A DNA stretch of 42,057 nucleotides from a virus. Under the pieces are notes generated by a model that saw only the letters and a program-made list of their open reading frames with translations, had not been told where the DNA came from and ran no database searches. Position 1 is the first letter of the stretch; each line of letters begins with the position of its first letter. Of the stretch, positions 23,708-32,299 are shown piece by piece. The position numbers and the translations under genes are program-made. The stretch spans positions 1 through 42,057 of the IMG/VR virus record IMGVR_UViG_3300020125_000038, one strand, 5' to 3'.

Positions 23708-25705
23708 CTAGTTCTCGTTCGTAAATGTCCACTCGTCGTCGACGTTGTTCTCGAAGTAATGGCTTGCGTCAGCCGGAACAGCGTAGATCTTGAGCGACTG
23801 GCCAGAAGCCAATACAACCGGAACAGCAGTGGTCACAGTGGCGTTGGTGTCTGCCCGCTTGTAAGTTGCACCTGCAACCGTGGGCACAGTGATCGTCGTC
23901 CCGTCAAAGGCAGGCTCGGTCGGAGTCACAAGAACAGCTGATCCAGCAACTGACATGAGAACCAGAGCAGAACGAATCTTCGTAAGGGCACCGGAAACTC
24001 GAGTCTCCAGCAGGTACTTGTACTGGTTGTAATCGATGTCGAAGAAGTCGAAGAAGTTGACTTCTCCACCCGCGTCAGTACCAATCGTGTAATCCGTCAG
24101 GTTCACGACGATACCGAGGAGATCAGGCTCATCTTCCAGAGCCTGACATGCGACGATAGCCGAAACGCCCATCTCAGAGGCGATATCAGCCACCGTGTTG
24201 TAGATGCGACGTCCCAGCGTGTCACGAACAAGCAACATGGTCGTGATAACCGGCAACGTCGTGTAGAACGTCGGTGAACCCGAGCCCTTGTAGAGCCGCA
24301 TTGACCGAATGACCTCGTCCACGAGCTCGGACGGGCTTGATTGTGCGTCAGCGAGATTGACGTTGACCGTTGCAGCATAGAGGTCGTCGTCATTCATGAT
24401 CGAACGAATGCCAGCTCCCTGAGGAGCGCCAACTGGATCCAGAATATGATCCTCGTCAGCTGGATCACGACCGTCACCGATGAGAACTGCTCGAGCAAGC
24501 TCCTCGTCCAGCATGAGACGCATCTCACCTTGGAGCCATGTCACAACATTGAAGTCCGTAATGTCGAGAATATCGTCACGATCCAGTTTCTGCTTCTTGT
24601 AGATCGTGGTCGGCGTGGTGATACGCTTGGACGCGCTGATGAACTCTTCCTTCTTCAGATTGCCCTTGATGTATCCCTTGGCACGAGCTTCGTCGAAGGT
24701 CAGATCAGCGACCAGCGACTTGATGCGGGTGAACGGCGACTTCCTTGCTCCACCGAGGACACCCTTGACCCACTCAACCCGTCGACTATCGAACTCCGGC
24801 GTGTCGGTGATAGTGCGAACTTCCGGGAAGAGAACATCAATGTTCTCAATACCGTGCTTGAGGGCATAAGCCTCTACAGCCTGCTTCAACGAACCGATGC
24901 GCTGAGCGTCTGCGAAGATACCCTTCATAGCGTCATGAGTAAGGGTGTGGTTCTCCTCCTTCTTGGCACCCGTCTGCTCAAAGACGTTGCGGGTCATGCG
25001 GCGTCCTTCCTTTTCATTGTCGTCGTGGACCAGTTCCTTCTTCCCCGACTCATCGTCGGAAGAATGCGATGCATCATCGCCACTTTCACCTTCGAGCGCT
25101 GCGCCGACCATGTAGTGAACAACGGCCTGCTGCTCAGGCGTCATCGAATCGTAGACCGACTGAACCGTTGGGCTGTTTTCAACGTCGTCCTCAACATCAC
25201 CAGTATCCGCAGGATCACTGGCAGAGCCATCAGCATGGTTGAGTTCCAGACCTGTGTAGATAATGGCCTCATCTTCCAACGTGACCACATCACCATCTGC
25301 GTGTGCGATCGAAATGTTGTCGATAAGAGCACCAGGATTGGCTCCCGATAGAACCAGGCTTACCTCACGAATGAAACCGTGAAGAACCGCCTTCGCCTTC
25401 TCAGTCAGCTGATTGGCATAGATAGATAGAGACGTGATGTCCTTGTGACCAACCAAAGTCTTGGCATTCTTCGCAGCATCCGTGTCATTGAAGTAACCGT
25501 AGACGTACACACCATCGTCACGGTTTTCCAAAACTCCATGACCGAGAACATTCCCCGGTTCACTGTGAGTATGTTGCCAGACCAGTGGAACAGTCGTCTT
25601 GTCCTGATGCGCAAAGGCATCTTTCATGATCGTTCGGCCGTCTGAACACTTGAGACCAGCCTTCGTGGCATAGCCGCTGAAGTCAGGCTTGGCCTTCTCT
25701 TCCAT
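23708..25705 (-). CDS. Prohead protease-major capsid protein fusion
   Basis: The 665-residue protein fuses an HK97-type S78 prohead protease to the major capsid protein. Protease: MKDAFAHQ, WQHTHSEPGNVLGHG (His45/His47) and ITSLSIYANQL (Ser92/Ser94), then REVSLVLSGANPGALID. A Glu/Asp-rich delta-like linker (about 140-235) precedes the HK97 capsid fold at about 245-590, with KKEEFISASKRITTPTTIYKKQKLDRDDILDITDF as spine/E-loop region and LDEELARAVLIGDG. The last 75 residues are an added beta domain ending DDEWTFTNEN, shared with the tail tube protein. Fusion makes a separate protease gene unnecessary; none is present. Confidence 0.9.
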   Translation of the reverse strand: MEEKAKPDFSGYATKAGLKCSDGRTIMKDAFAHQDKTTVPLVWQHTHSEPGNVLGHGVLENRDDGVYVYGYFNDTDAAKNAKTLVGHKDITSLSIYANQLTEKAKAVLHGFIREVSLVLSGANPGALIDNISIAHADGDVVTLEDEAIIYTGLELNHADGSASDPADTGDVEDDVENSPTVQSVYDSMTPEQQAVVHYMVGAALEGESGDDASHSSDDESGKKELVHDDNEKEGRRMTRNVFEQTGAKKEENHTLTHDAMKGIFADAQRIGSLKQAVEAYALKHGIENIDVLFPEVRTITDTPEFDSRRVEWVKGVLGGARKSPFTRIKSLVADLTFDEARAKGYIKGNLKKEEFISASKRITTPTTIYKKQKLDRDDILDITDFNVVTWLQGEMRLMLDEELARAVLIGDGRDPADEDHILDPVGAPQGAGIRSIMNDDDLYAATVNVNLADAQSSPSELVDEVIRSMRLYKGSGSPTFYTTLPVITTMLLVRDTLGRRIYNTVADIASEMGVSAIVACQALEDEPDLLGIVVNLTDYTIGTDAGGEVNFFDFFDIDYNQYKYLLETRVSGALTKIRSALVLMSVAGSAVLVTPTEPAFDGTTITVPTVAGATYKRADTNATVTTAVPVVLASGQSLKIYAVPADASHYFENNVDDEWTFTNEN

Positions 25706-25751
25706 TTTGAATGCTCTCTTTCAGTTTTGGATCTCGGCCTGTCAGCCGTTC

Positions 25752-27071
25752 TTAAGAGCTGCCACTTCCGTTACTAGAACCATTACCATTAGACGAACCA
25801 ACGCCAACAGGTTCCGCATCTGGTGAATTTGGTGAACTAGATACTTGTGAGAAACCGGAAGGTGTCTGACCTCGAATATTGCTGTTTATCAACTTGTCTG
25901 CCTTCGGATCCTTGGCTGGTCTAATTCCAATGATCTGTCTGATTTCATTTGCAGACAAGATTTCGTTACGACTAAACACATCTGCAATCTTGGCAATGTT
26001 CTCAATCGGAATCAACCTGAACGGATCGCGGAAATACATAACCGTTTGCTGTTGTGTCCGAGCAGTCTTTGTCAGGAACGAACGAGACATTGCTTCAGTA
26101 ATGGCTTTGAGCGTTGGCTCAATTGTCCGGTTCCAATAATTCAGCATTGTCTTCTCGTCAGCTGTTCCATTCATTACCGCATCAGTCAAACCGAGTTGAC
26201 TGTAGAGCATGTTCGTCAAATACTCGATTTGAGTCAAGAGATTGTTCTCTGCAGGACGATTCAGCTGAGTGATTCGTTCAGTTCCATCTGTATAGGCAAT
26301 ACCGTACTGACTACCTTTGAGCTGAAACTCGATGTCTTTCCGACGCTGCTCTGCTTGTTGACGACGAGCCTCTGACTTGATCACATATGGGAGCTGAATG
26401 ATGAGATCAAGTTTCCCAGAAGCAGATTGATCATCGACAGCATCCAACAAATTCAATTTGTAAAGCAAACGTTGAAGAGTCGAATTCGGCTCATTCATTA
26501 CAGAGAACAAAGGATTCTCAACGATAGCCACTGAAGTTTTCGGAAGGGTAATCTGTTGCCTGATACCAAGAGCTTCGTTATACAACCACACTTGCACATG
26601 CTTGGGATACCATTGCGTAATCTCGCCAACACGCATGGTTAAAATATCGTACCCGCCAGGATTCATACCTGGATCAATCGAGGTATCGACCGGAACAATC
26701 GCAACGACACCTTTGTCAAATATAGTTAAAGCTACATCCAAACGAAAAGCCTGAGCCGCTTGATCGATGTTAGCCTCAACGGTAAGACAATTGTTCAAAC
26801 CACTGTCCATGTCGTCAACATACCGATCTTGATCATCCATCCGAACGTGACGCATGTCGATCGAAGCACAGTCAATCCCAAGACGCGTATAAATCGACGA
26901 AATAATCGAGCGTTCATTTGGGATCCGGAGTCTTGTTCGATCTGGCCTATACGCATAACCTGAGCCAACGTCTCCATTATTACTGTTACCATTAACGCCA
27001 AAATTTTTAGATTCTTGATTTCGATTCGAGAAGACGTTCCAAGCGTGTTTCAAACTTGCGCCAAATCTCAA
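25752..27071 (-). CDS. Portal protein
   Basis: The 439-residue protein lies between large terminase and capsid genes, the portal site. It shows typical portal segments: IDCASIDMRHVRMDD, NNCLTVEANIDQAAQAFRLDVALTIFDKGVVAIVPVD, YLTNMLYSQLGLTDAVMNGTADEKTMLNYWNRTIEPTLKAITEAM and FRDPFRLIPIENIAKIADVFSRNEI. The Ser/Gly/Asn-rich tail is a flexible extension. The start codon is TTG, supported by a perfect AGGAGGTGA seven bases upstream. It forms the dodecameric DNA gate at one capsid vertex. Confidence 0.88.
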   Translation of the reverse strand: MRFGASLKHAWNVFSNRNQESKNFGVNGNSNNGDVGSGYAYRPDRTRLRIPNERSIISSIYTRLGIDCASIDMRHVRMDDQDRYVDDMDSGLNNCLTVEANIDQAAQAFRLDVALTIFDKGVVAIVPVDTSIDPGMNPGGYDILTMRVGEITQWYPKHVQVWLYNEALGIRQQITLPKTSVAIVENPLFSVMNEPNSTLQRLLYKLNLLDAVDDQSASGKLDLIIQLPYVIKSEARRQQAEQRRKDIEFQLKGSQYGIAYTDGTERITQLNRPAENNLLTQIEYLTNMLYSQLGLTDAVMNGTADEKTMLNYWNRTIEPTLKAITEAMSRSFLTKTARTQQQTVMYFRDPFRLIPIENIAKIADVFSRNEILSANEIRQIIGIRPAKDPKADKLINSNIRGQTPSGFSQVSSSPNSPDAEPVGVGSSNGNGSSNGSGSS

Positions 27072-27096
27072 CGAATTTCACCTCCTTTCCCAAAGA

Positions 27097-28842
27097 TCAC
27101 TCGAATGCCTCCTTATTGGCCTTGTATGCAACATAAGCATCCATAAGAGCAGCAACATTGTCGATCTTCTCATCTTGTCTCTTCTTCAAGAGCTTACGAT
27201 TCCCGTTAGTGTCTTCCAACGTAATCGCATTCCCCATCGCAAAGGACATGAGTGACTGATCAAAGATAAGTAAGCGTTCTTCACTCAGAATTTTGAGTTC
27301 GCCTAGAGGAACTGATTCGGTCTTGGCCCCTTGAATGACTTTCTCAATACCAAACGATCCATTCTCCGCCTCCCAACGAGTAACAAATTCTTTAGCATTG
27401 TATGGGTCGAATCCCAAGGTCCGAACATCATACTCAGACGTCTGAACAAATTGATCCAGATCTTCATACACTTCCATCATGTCAAGAACACTGCCTTCTA
27501 GGACATGAAGGCTTGCCTCGTTGATAAACTCATCGTACTTCGCGCGCATGGCTCCCGGAAGTTTCATCAATGTCAGAGACGTGATGTAACTCCGAGTCTT
27601 GACTCCAAACTTCTCGCTACCTAGAGGAAAGAGGAACGTGAATGCACAGAAGTCATCACCTTGAGACAGGTCGGCTCCGAGAGAACACGGCATTCCCCAA
27701 AACTCACGCAAACGATGTGGAAGAGTCTCTTCGTATGTGAAGAAGTAAGTGTAACCCTCCATTGGAATTCCGAAACGCTTGGCAAGGATGTCGTTACGTG
27801 ACGCTGGAGCTTTTTCAGCTCTTTCGACGTCCAGTTGATAAGTCTCATACGAGATCGTCGCGCCAAGATTTGGATTTGCCTTCAGCCAAGTCGATGGATC
27901 GGCAACTTCTTCAAGTTCATCAAGTTTGTAATGCCAGATCGAAACATGTGGCGCAAGGTACTCGCCCTTGAGTATGTCAGCAAGTTCCATTTTGATAGTA
28001 TCGCCTGAACCTGCTCGAACAGTTCCTTCCGAACTAATAGCTACAATTAAATAGTCTTCTAGTTTCGACGCTCCTTGTTCAACTGCGCCGACAACGTCTT
28101 CTCGGAGATCTCCTGATAGCCATTCATCAATGGTAGAGATCTTAGGGCGGAGACCTTGTAATTTATTGATTGCCATCGGGCGGACCTCAAGCAGTGAGCC
28201 CGTGAGAAAGTTCTCAATTCCCTTCTTGGTTGCGGCAAGCTTGACACGATTGGCCCTCGATCCCGTCGTGTTCTGCAACGATCCCTCTGTCAAGAACTTG
28301 AACAAAGGTCCTCGCGCGCGCGTGATAGCTGTACGAAACGGGGACATGACTTCGTCCGCTTGTTTCATCGTAGGAGCTGTCGTAATCTGATGTGTAGTCG
28401 ATGTATCTACATTTAAAAAATAACTTTGAATCAGCGAAGCATACATCGATTTGGCTGCGCCTCTCGCAACTATCAGATACTGCTTTAGGATTAGTCGCTT
28501 CTTGACTGTTCTGTGCTCGTAGTGCCCACCATGATGATCTTTGGTCGGTACATAGACACTTCTCTCGACGAAATAGTACCAACCAAAAATCTGCTCTGAC
28601 CAGAGTTTGAACGAGTCCAGAAGATGTAAATCCGAGCCATCTGTTAGTGTCAACTCTCCTTCACAAAAGCGGATGAAACCTTCTACCGCTTTATCGTCGT
28701 AGTAAATGTTAGGGTTAGCGATGAGCGAGTCAATTCGATTCATCTCCATAGAGATTTCACGATTTACTGGAATGTCTCCTCTGAGAACTGCCTCGCGAAA
28801 CAGACCGTAATAGATCGGTACCGCAGTATTAGACAGGCTCAT
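27097..28842 (-). CDS. terL: Terminase large subunit
   Basis: The 581-residue DNA-packaging motor has an atypical Walker A (ARGAAKSMYAS), Walker B with TIDEWL, and coupling residues. The C-terminal RNase H-like nuclease carries GADLSQGDDF, LGFDPYNAKEF and IDNVAALMDAYVAYKAN, giving the three acidic positions. I use the Met preceded by AAAGGGGG at 28842; upstream in-frame ATG and TTG codons overlap the preceding gene. It follows a KGMKWG-motif gene rather than the small-terminase-like gene, which lies about 3 kb upstream. Confidence 0.92.
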   Translation of the reverse strand: MSLSNTAVPIYYGLFREAVLRGDIPVNREISMEMNRIDSLIANPNIYYDDKAVEGFIRFCEGELTLTDGSDLHLLDSFKLWSEQIFGWYYFVERSVYVPTKDHHGGHYEHRTVKKRLILKQYLIVARGAAKSMYASLIQSYFLNVDTSTTHQITTAPTMKQADEVMSPFRTAITRARGPLFKFLTEGSLQNTTGSRANRVKLAATKKGIENFLTGSLLEVRPMAINKLQGLRPKISTIDEWLSGDLREDVVGAVEQGASKLEDYLIVAISSEGTVRAGSGDTIKMELADILKGEYLAPHVSIWHYKLDELEEVADPSTWLKANPNLGATISYETYQLDVERAEKAPASRNDILAKRFGIPMEGYTYFFTYEETLPHRLREFWGMPCSLGADLSQGDDFCAFTFLFPLGSEKFGVKTRSYITSLTLMKLPGAMRAKYDEFINEASLHVLEGSVLDMMEVYEDLDQFVQTSEYDVRTLGFDPYNAKEFVTRWEAENGSFGIEKVIQGAKTESVPLGELKILSEERLLIFDQSLMSFAMGNAITLEDTNGNRKLLKKRQDEKIDNVAALMDAYVAYKANKEAFE

Positions 28843-28859
28843 GCTAACCCCCTTTCCCA

Positions 28860-29411
28860 TCAAGCAACAGCAGCAGCTATACCAACACCCTTAATCAAAT
28901 GCTTTATTACTTTCCTGCCCTTTTCGGATGTTGCCAGCTTTGTAGCTTCTTGTAAAGACTGCTTTCCCTGCGGAGTCTTCATAAAATTCCCCACAGCCTT
29001 TATACCTTTTTCATAGGTGGTTTGACCAACTCCAGACCTATTAATCTGTTGCTCAAGATTGGTACGATTGACCAACTGCTGCAACTCATTGGTAGAAAGA
29101 GCATGCGTGCCACTACTCTTAAGTTTCTGAGTTACTATTTGAGCCGCGACTGCATCTGGGTGAGCAGGAAGACCTCGACCACCCTTGGTCTTGATCGTGG
29201 TTTTCACATTAGGGTGCGATTTGGTTTGGACCGAGACTTCTTGCTTTGCAACGCGAGCAGCACTTGACTTACTCGCCCTTCTTTCCTTCCTAGATGCACC
29301 CGACCCACTCGATCCACTCGGATCACTTCTACGAACACCCCACTTCATACCCTTGATCCCATGATGCTCAAGAATATGATCCACTACCTCTTTACTGGCT
29401 AGTGTATCCAT
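28860..29411 (-). CDS. KGMKWG-motif phage protein, candidate virion or internal protein
   Basis: The 183-residue basic protein begins with an acidic helix and LEHHGIKGMKWGVRR. H-x-G-x-KGMKWG-x-R motifs occur at the ends of many phage proteins, including capsid-associated ones. Here it is near the N-terminus and is followed by a Ser/Arg/Lys-rich part (KERRASKSSAARVAKQEVS) and a helical C-terminal half with repeated KG and LIKGVGIAAAVA. It sits directly before terL. Possible roles: internal head protein or scaffold. The related motif at the N-terminus of the RNA polymerase-like protein is a shared feature. Confidence 0.7.
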   Translation of the reverse strand: MDTLASKEVVDHILEHHGIKGMKWGVRRSDPSGSSGSGASRKERRASKSSAARVAKQEVSVQTKSHPNVKTTIKTKGGRGLPAHPDAVAAQIVTQKLKSSGTHALSTNELQQLVNRTNLEQQINRSGVGQTTYEKGIKAVGNFMKTPQGKQSLQEATKLATSEKGRKVIKHLIKGVGIAAAVA

Positions 29412-29831
29412 TTAAGCCGCTCGTCCTTCCCAGGGCCACCAGGGATAATCTGGATCAGAAGGATCCGGAGGTGGATCTGGATCGACCCACCCTGTCTCCT
29501 CGCGATGAACATTGAGCCGCCACTCGAGCTCTCTTATCTGATCTTGAAAGGCAGCAATTAGATATGATGTAGTCGGCGGATCAAACATCAGACGTACGCG
29601 CAAATATACGTACGTCTTGACCGAATTGTACTGAAGATCAGTATCGTCGATGAAATCTACCCACTCTGCAGTTTCATCCTCGATCATGAAGCCCTCGGCC
29701 GGGCCAACTCCCAATTGGGTTAGAGTAGAGAATGCAGTATTGATATGAGTGATAATATCGTGATCAAATACTGTATAATCTTCCAAAATCCCGAGAATTT
29801 TCTTTGTTCCGGTGAGAATACTAGTTATCAA
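29412..29831 (-). CDS. Head-tail connector-like protein (gp6-type)
   Basis: This 139-residue protein has LTGTKKILGILEDYTVFDHDIITHINTAFSTLTQLGVGPAEGFMIED, then WVDFIDD, VKTYVYLRVRLMFDPP, and QIRELEWRLNVHREE, a pattern of gp6-like connectors in phages of Gram-positive hosts. It ends in a Pro/Asp/Trp-rich tail. The start is TTG with AAAGGGGGTGAG at SD distance. Position before terL rather than after the capsid gene is unusual relative to HK97. Confidence 0.75.
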   Translation of the reverse strand: MITSILTGTKKILGILEDYTVFDHDIITHINTAFSTLTQLGVGPAEGFMIEDETAEWVDFIDDTDLQYNSVKTYVYLRVRLMFDPPTTSYLIAAFQDQIRELEWRLNVHREETGWVDPDPPPDPSDPDYPWWPWEGRAA

Positions 29832-29855
29832 CTACTCACCCCCTTTCATGGGTGC

Positions 29856-30713
29856 CTATTTAGGCAAGTTGGTAAAAGCCGCGATAGACTTCCCCTTCTC
29901 GCCTCCATTCCACGACGTTTCGTTCTTTCTCTGCCATGTATGCGCAGGAGTTCCATCCTCATACCTCACAAACACTTCAAGTGTTCCTGTGGCATTGAGT
30001 GTGGCAGAAATTCCTGCTATCTTCTTTGGATCTGAACTGGCGAACTTACCGCCGTCCTGCCAATCGGTTTCGCCCTTTCTTTGATACCTGTACCAAACCG
30101 TCTTCTTGTCTTCACCAACCCACCAAACGTGAATTGTTCCTCCATCAGACACAGCCGAGGTAATCAAATCTGTTTCCTCCTCTTGCATAGGACCAGGACT
30201 AGGCGATCCCCCACGAGCCATGTCGAGTACACGATCCATAGGGAATCCTGAACCACAATCGGTATGTCCACCACCAGCGGATCCAAGATCTACATGCTGG
30301 CAAACACCTCGCCCAGATCCCTGTGCCTGAGAAGCGTTCAACCTTGTAATAGGAATGCCATAGTAAGCTGCTTCTTCAGCAATCCATTTGGCACAATTGT
30401 CCAACATGTTGGGATGACGATTCCATTCGTCAACACTCCACGAAGCGAATGCGCATAGCTCAATAGACAAAGCTACAGGATTGAACGATGACTGAGTCCA
30501 AGCCTTGTTACCCCGCTTGACATACTCGCCAATCGTATTGGACTTGTCATCAGCGCCAACATGACTCGAAGCTCCAACATCACCTTGAAAGAAACCGCCA
30601 AGTGACTCGATTGTGCGGGATCCCTCAGCGGTGTGAAGAACAATGAGCCGAACTCCACTGCCACCTCGACTGGAATAGTTGGGCGATGCAATCCATACCC
30701 GCTTGAGAGCCAT
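29856..30713 (-). CDS. Endolysin: zinc amidase with lectin-like C-terminus
   Basis: This is an N-acetylmuramoyl-L-alanine amidase (amidase_2/PGRP). The catalytic domain at about 10-165 holds VLHTAEG (His27), SSHVGADD, and HVDLGSAGGGHTDCGSGFP with His150 and Cys153 as zinc ligands. The C-terminal 100 residues hold two repeats of a W-x-x-V/WYRYQRKGET-x-W-x-x-GG type, resembling blades of PLL-like sugar-binding propellers and probably binding the cell wall. The ATG overlaps the preceding stop (TGATG). No signal peptide, so it needs a holin. Confidence 0.85.
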   Translation of the reverse strand: MALKRVWIASPNYSSRGGSGVRLIVLHTAEGSRTIESLGGFFQGDVGASSHVGADDKSNTIGEYVKRGNKAWTQSSFNPVALSIELCAFASWSVDEWNRHPNMLDNCAKWIAEEAAYYGIPITRLNASQAQGSGRGVCQHVDLGSAGGGHTDCGSGFPMDRVLDMARGGSPSPGPMQEEETDLITSAVSDGGTIHVWWVGEDKKTVWYRYQRKGETDWQDGGKFASSDPKKIAGISATLNATGTLEVFVRYEDGTPAHTWQRKNETSWNGGEKGKSIAAFTNLPK

Positions 30714-30979
30714 CAGGCAACCTCTGGTCTACGAGCAAGCCTTTCCTCTGCCGCTAGACGCCGAGAATCTTCGGGTGGAAGATGAACCGCGTCTTCATCA
30801 TCATCGAGCGGAGGAGTATGAGGATCACTCGGCTCTTCTTTTGGCTCAGGACGAGGCTGAACATCAGTTTTGTCATCCTCTTCTTCAGGTGGAGAACCTG
30901 GAGCGGGTTCCATCGGAGGAGGTGCAACTGGCGGTGGAGCCCCTTGCCCGGGAGGAGTCGGCGCTTGTTCCTCACTCAT
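30713..30979 (-). CDS. Pro/Glu-rich disordered protein in lysis region
   Basis: The 88-residue protein is low-complexity: Pro/Gly/Ala in the first third (APTPPGQGAPPPVAPPP), then acidic, ending in a short charged helix (DSRRLAAEERLARRPEVA). It has no membrane segment. It is placed between the holin candidate and the endolysin with overlapping start and stop on both sides, so it is translated, but what it does is unknown. Confidence 0.65.
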   Translation of the reverse strand: MSEEQAPTPPGQGAPPPVAPPPMEPAPGSPPEEEDDKTDVQPRPEPKEEPSDPHTPPLDDDEDAVHLPPEDSRRLAAEERLARRPEVA

Positions 30980-31196
30980 TCAAATCTCCCTTATCGTCGG
31001 GATTTTCAGGTGGTTTACTACTATGCATCCGATAACCGATGTAACCACCAAGCACACCAACTATGCCACCGATAGCAGCAATCAGAATTTGTGTGGCATT
31101 CTCGGAAAGCTGAATTTCTGGAACATTCTTATCATTGTGAATAATCTGAACAATAGTTGCAACAATAATCAACGAAACAAGTACTGCCAAACCCAA
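30972..31196 (-). CDS. Two-pass membrane protein, holin candidate
   Basis: At least 74 residues with two hydrophobic helices (LAVLVSLIIVATIVQII and TQILIAAIGGIVGVLGGYIGYRM) separated by a short polar loop and a charged C-terminus, next to the endolysin. The annotated TTG cuts a natural helix: the frame stays open to 31277 and adds KQNNKRRRNLTGVDIVAIILALG, an in-phase positive patch and the rest of the helix. No ATG, GTG or TTG exists there, so translation may begin at ATT, or by +1 shifting from the preceding 51-aa frame, or the DNA may contain a base error. Confidence 0.65.
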   Translation of the reverse strand: MGLAVLVSLIIVATIVQIIHNDKNVPEIQLSENATQILIAAIGGIVGVLGGYIGYRMHSSKPPENPDDKGDLNE

Positions 31197-31248
31197 AGCT
31201 AGAATAATCGCTACAATATCAACGCCAGTTAGATTGCGACGGCGTTTA

Positions 31249-31404
31249 TTATTCTGTTTTGGAGTAATCGGATCTGGTCAGAGGCGCCGGAGGAATGTCC
31301 GCGGGACGGAGCGGTTGCGACGGAACTCGGAAATCGCCCTGCTCTGCACGCTTCTCAGCAGTAGGGTCATCTGACTGCTCTTGCGTCTGCTCTTCATCTA
31401 CCAT
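31249..31404 (-). CDS. Acidic/Pro-rich small ORF, 51 aa, possibly fused to holin by shift
   Basis: MVDEEQTQEQSDDPTAEKRA and a Pro-rich end form a disordered protein. It has an AGGAGA SD and its ATG overlaps the HNH gene stop by 7 bases. Its last codons overlap the open frame of the membrane protein over about 29 bases, which contain an A4 run. A +1 shift there would give a single protein with an acidic N-terminus, KRRR patch and two membrane helices. Confidence 0.6.
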   Translation of the reverse strand: MVDEEQTQEQSDDPTAEKRAEQGDFRVPSQPLRPADIPPAPLTRSDYSKTE

Positions 31405-31811
31405 AACTTTGTATCTCCTGGTTGTCTTGTAACCGGTCCACGTGGTAAAAGACTTTCGTTACCGAAATGAATTGCATTGTGGGTTTGCAGTGACGTCGTA
31501 ATAAGATAATTAGGATCAAGGATCCATAGTTCTCCATGCTTTATGTCGTCTGGAGATATGGGATTCATATGGTGTACCAAAAGGCCAGAATGAATGTCGT
31601 ACCCTTGAATACCCAGATCACACCCATTATCTCGAACAATTGCTGCATTCCGAGCTCGCTTCCACATGTGTGATCTGTAAAAATGCTGATTGAGCCATCT
31701 ATCGAATCCAAACGTGCTGTATCCAACTTCCCCGCCTAATCGAAGATACTCATACCGTTCTTCGAACGTTTTTAACCGACGGAGCTCAGAGTATGTCAGG
31801 ATCTTCGTCAT
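31398..31811 (-). CDS. HNH endonuclease
   Basis: 137 residues. The HNH core is NAAIVRDNGCDLGIQGYDI, LLVHHMNPISPDDI, then LDPNYLITTSLQTHNAIHFG: a VHH, then N, then H pattern matching the metal-binding HNH finger. I start at the internal ATG (GAGGATA SD) rather than an upstream start overlapping the small terminase gene. HNH proteins beside terminases assist DNA packaging in several long-tailed phages; that role is inference here. Confidence 0.8.
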   Translation of the reverse strand: MTKILTYSELRRLKTFEERYEYLRLGGEVGYSTFGFDRWLNQHFYRSHMWKRARNAAIVRDNGCDLGIQGYDIHSGLLVHHMNPISPDDIKHGELWILDPNYLITTSLQTHNAIHFGNESLLPRGPVTRQPGDTKLW

Positions 31812-32145
31812 TATCCTCAGAAGCTGGCATATCTCCTGCATATGACCGCATCGCTTTGATCGCATCAAGATATAGCTCTTCGATACGCTGTTGAGACTCT
31901 ATCTGCTGCTTCTTAACTTCAAGAAGAGCGTTTTCATGCTCGAGTCTCTCTTGCTCGAGCCGTTCTCGAGTCGAACCAAGCTTAAGGAAGTGACTAATCA
32001 CTTGAGACGACGCCGAACCCGCACGAATCTGCTCTTCAGCAAGGTCAGTGGCCAAGGAAATCATCTCATTTTCCCGGGCCTCCGGAGTTGTCGCGGGTTT
32101 GCGGCGAGTTTCTTTACCTTCTGACCTCCTTCGCCTCGCTGCCAC
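31786..32145 (-). CDS. Small terminase-like phage protein
   Basis: The 119-residue basic protein begins RRRRSEGKETRRKPATTPEARENEMI, then SLATDLAEEQIRAGSASSQVISHFLKLGSTRERLEQERLEHENALLEVKKQQIE, a helical part likely to be a coiled coil, and an acidic tail. The P-E-A-R-E and SSQVISH-LKL-x-x-RE pattern is familiar from phages, where it lies at the start of the packaging operon and is often called small terminase. Start is GTG with AAAGGAAA. The subunit assignment is tentative. Confidence 0.65.
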   Translation of the reverse strand: MAARRRRSEGKETRRKPATTPEARENEMISLATDLAEEQIRAGSASSQVISHFLKLGSTRERLEQERLEHENALLEVKKQQIESQQRIEELYLDAIKAMRSYAGDMPASEDNDEDPDIL

Positions 32146-32299
32146 GCGACTTTCCTTTCACTTTTGTTTGTGGGAAAGTCCCTCCTGGGGTATTTTTTGG
32201 AGCCGGGCGATGCGTAGGGGGGGTGTTAATTTCGACCCCCCGCCCCCTTTGAACTTGACCACTCTTTGTCAAATTTTTTCCGAAAGCTGTGAAAAATTT
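32146..32299. other. Non-coding region before packaging genes with G7/C6 hairpin
   Basis: This is 154 bp without a gene. It contains a G-run (32217-32223) facing a C-run (32236-32241) with TGTTAATTTCGA between, an AT-rich part toward the upstream gene, and the SD of the small terminase gene. A pac or cos-type element or a promoter is possible because it directly precedes the packaging genes. No direct repeat pair or consensus was seen. Confidence 0.4.

Noticed and set aside
24341-25351. 336-codon open frame on the plus strand
   Set aside because: Antisense to the protease-capsid fusion; no recognisable motif and no promoter or SD.
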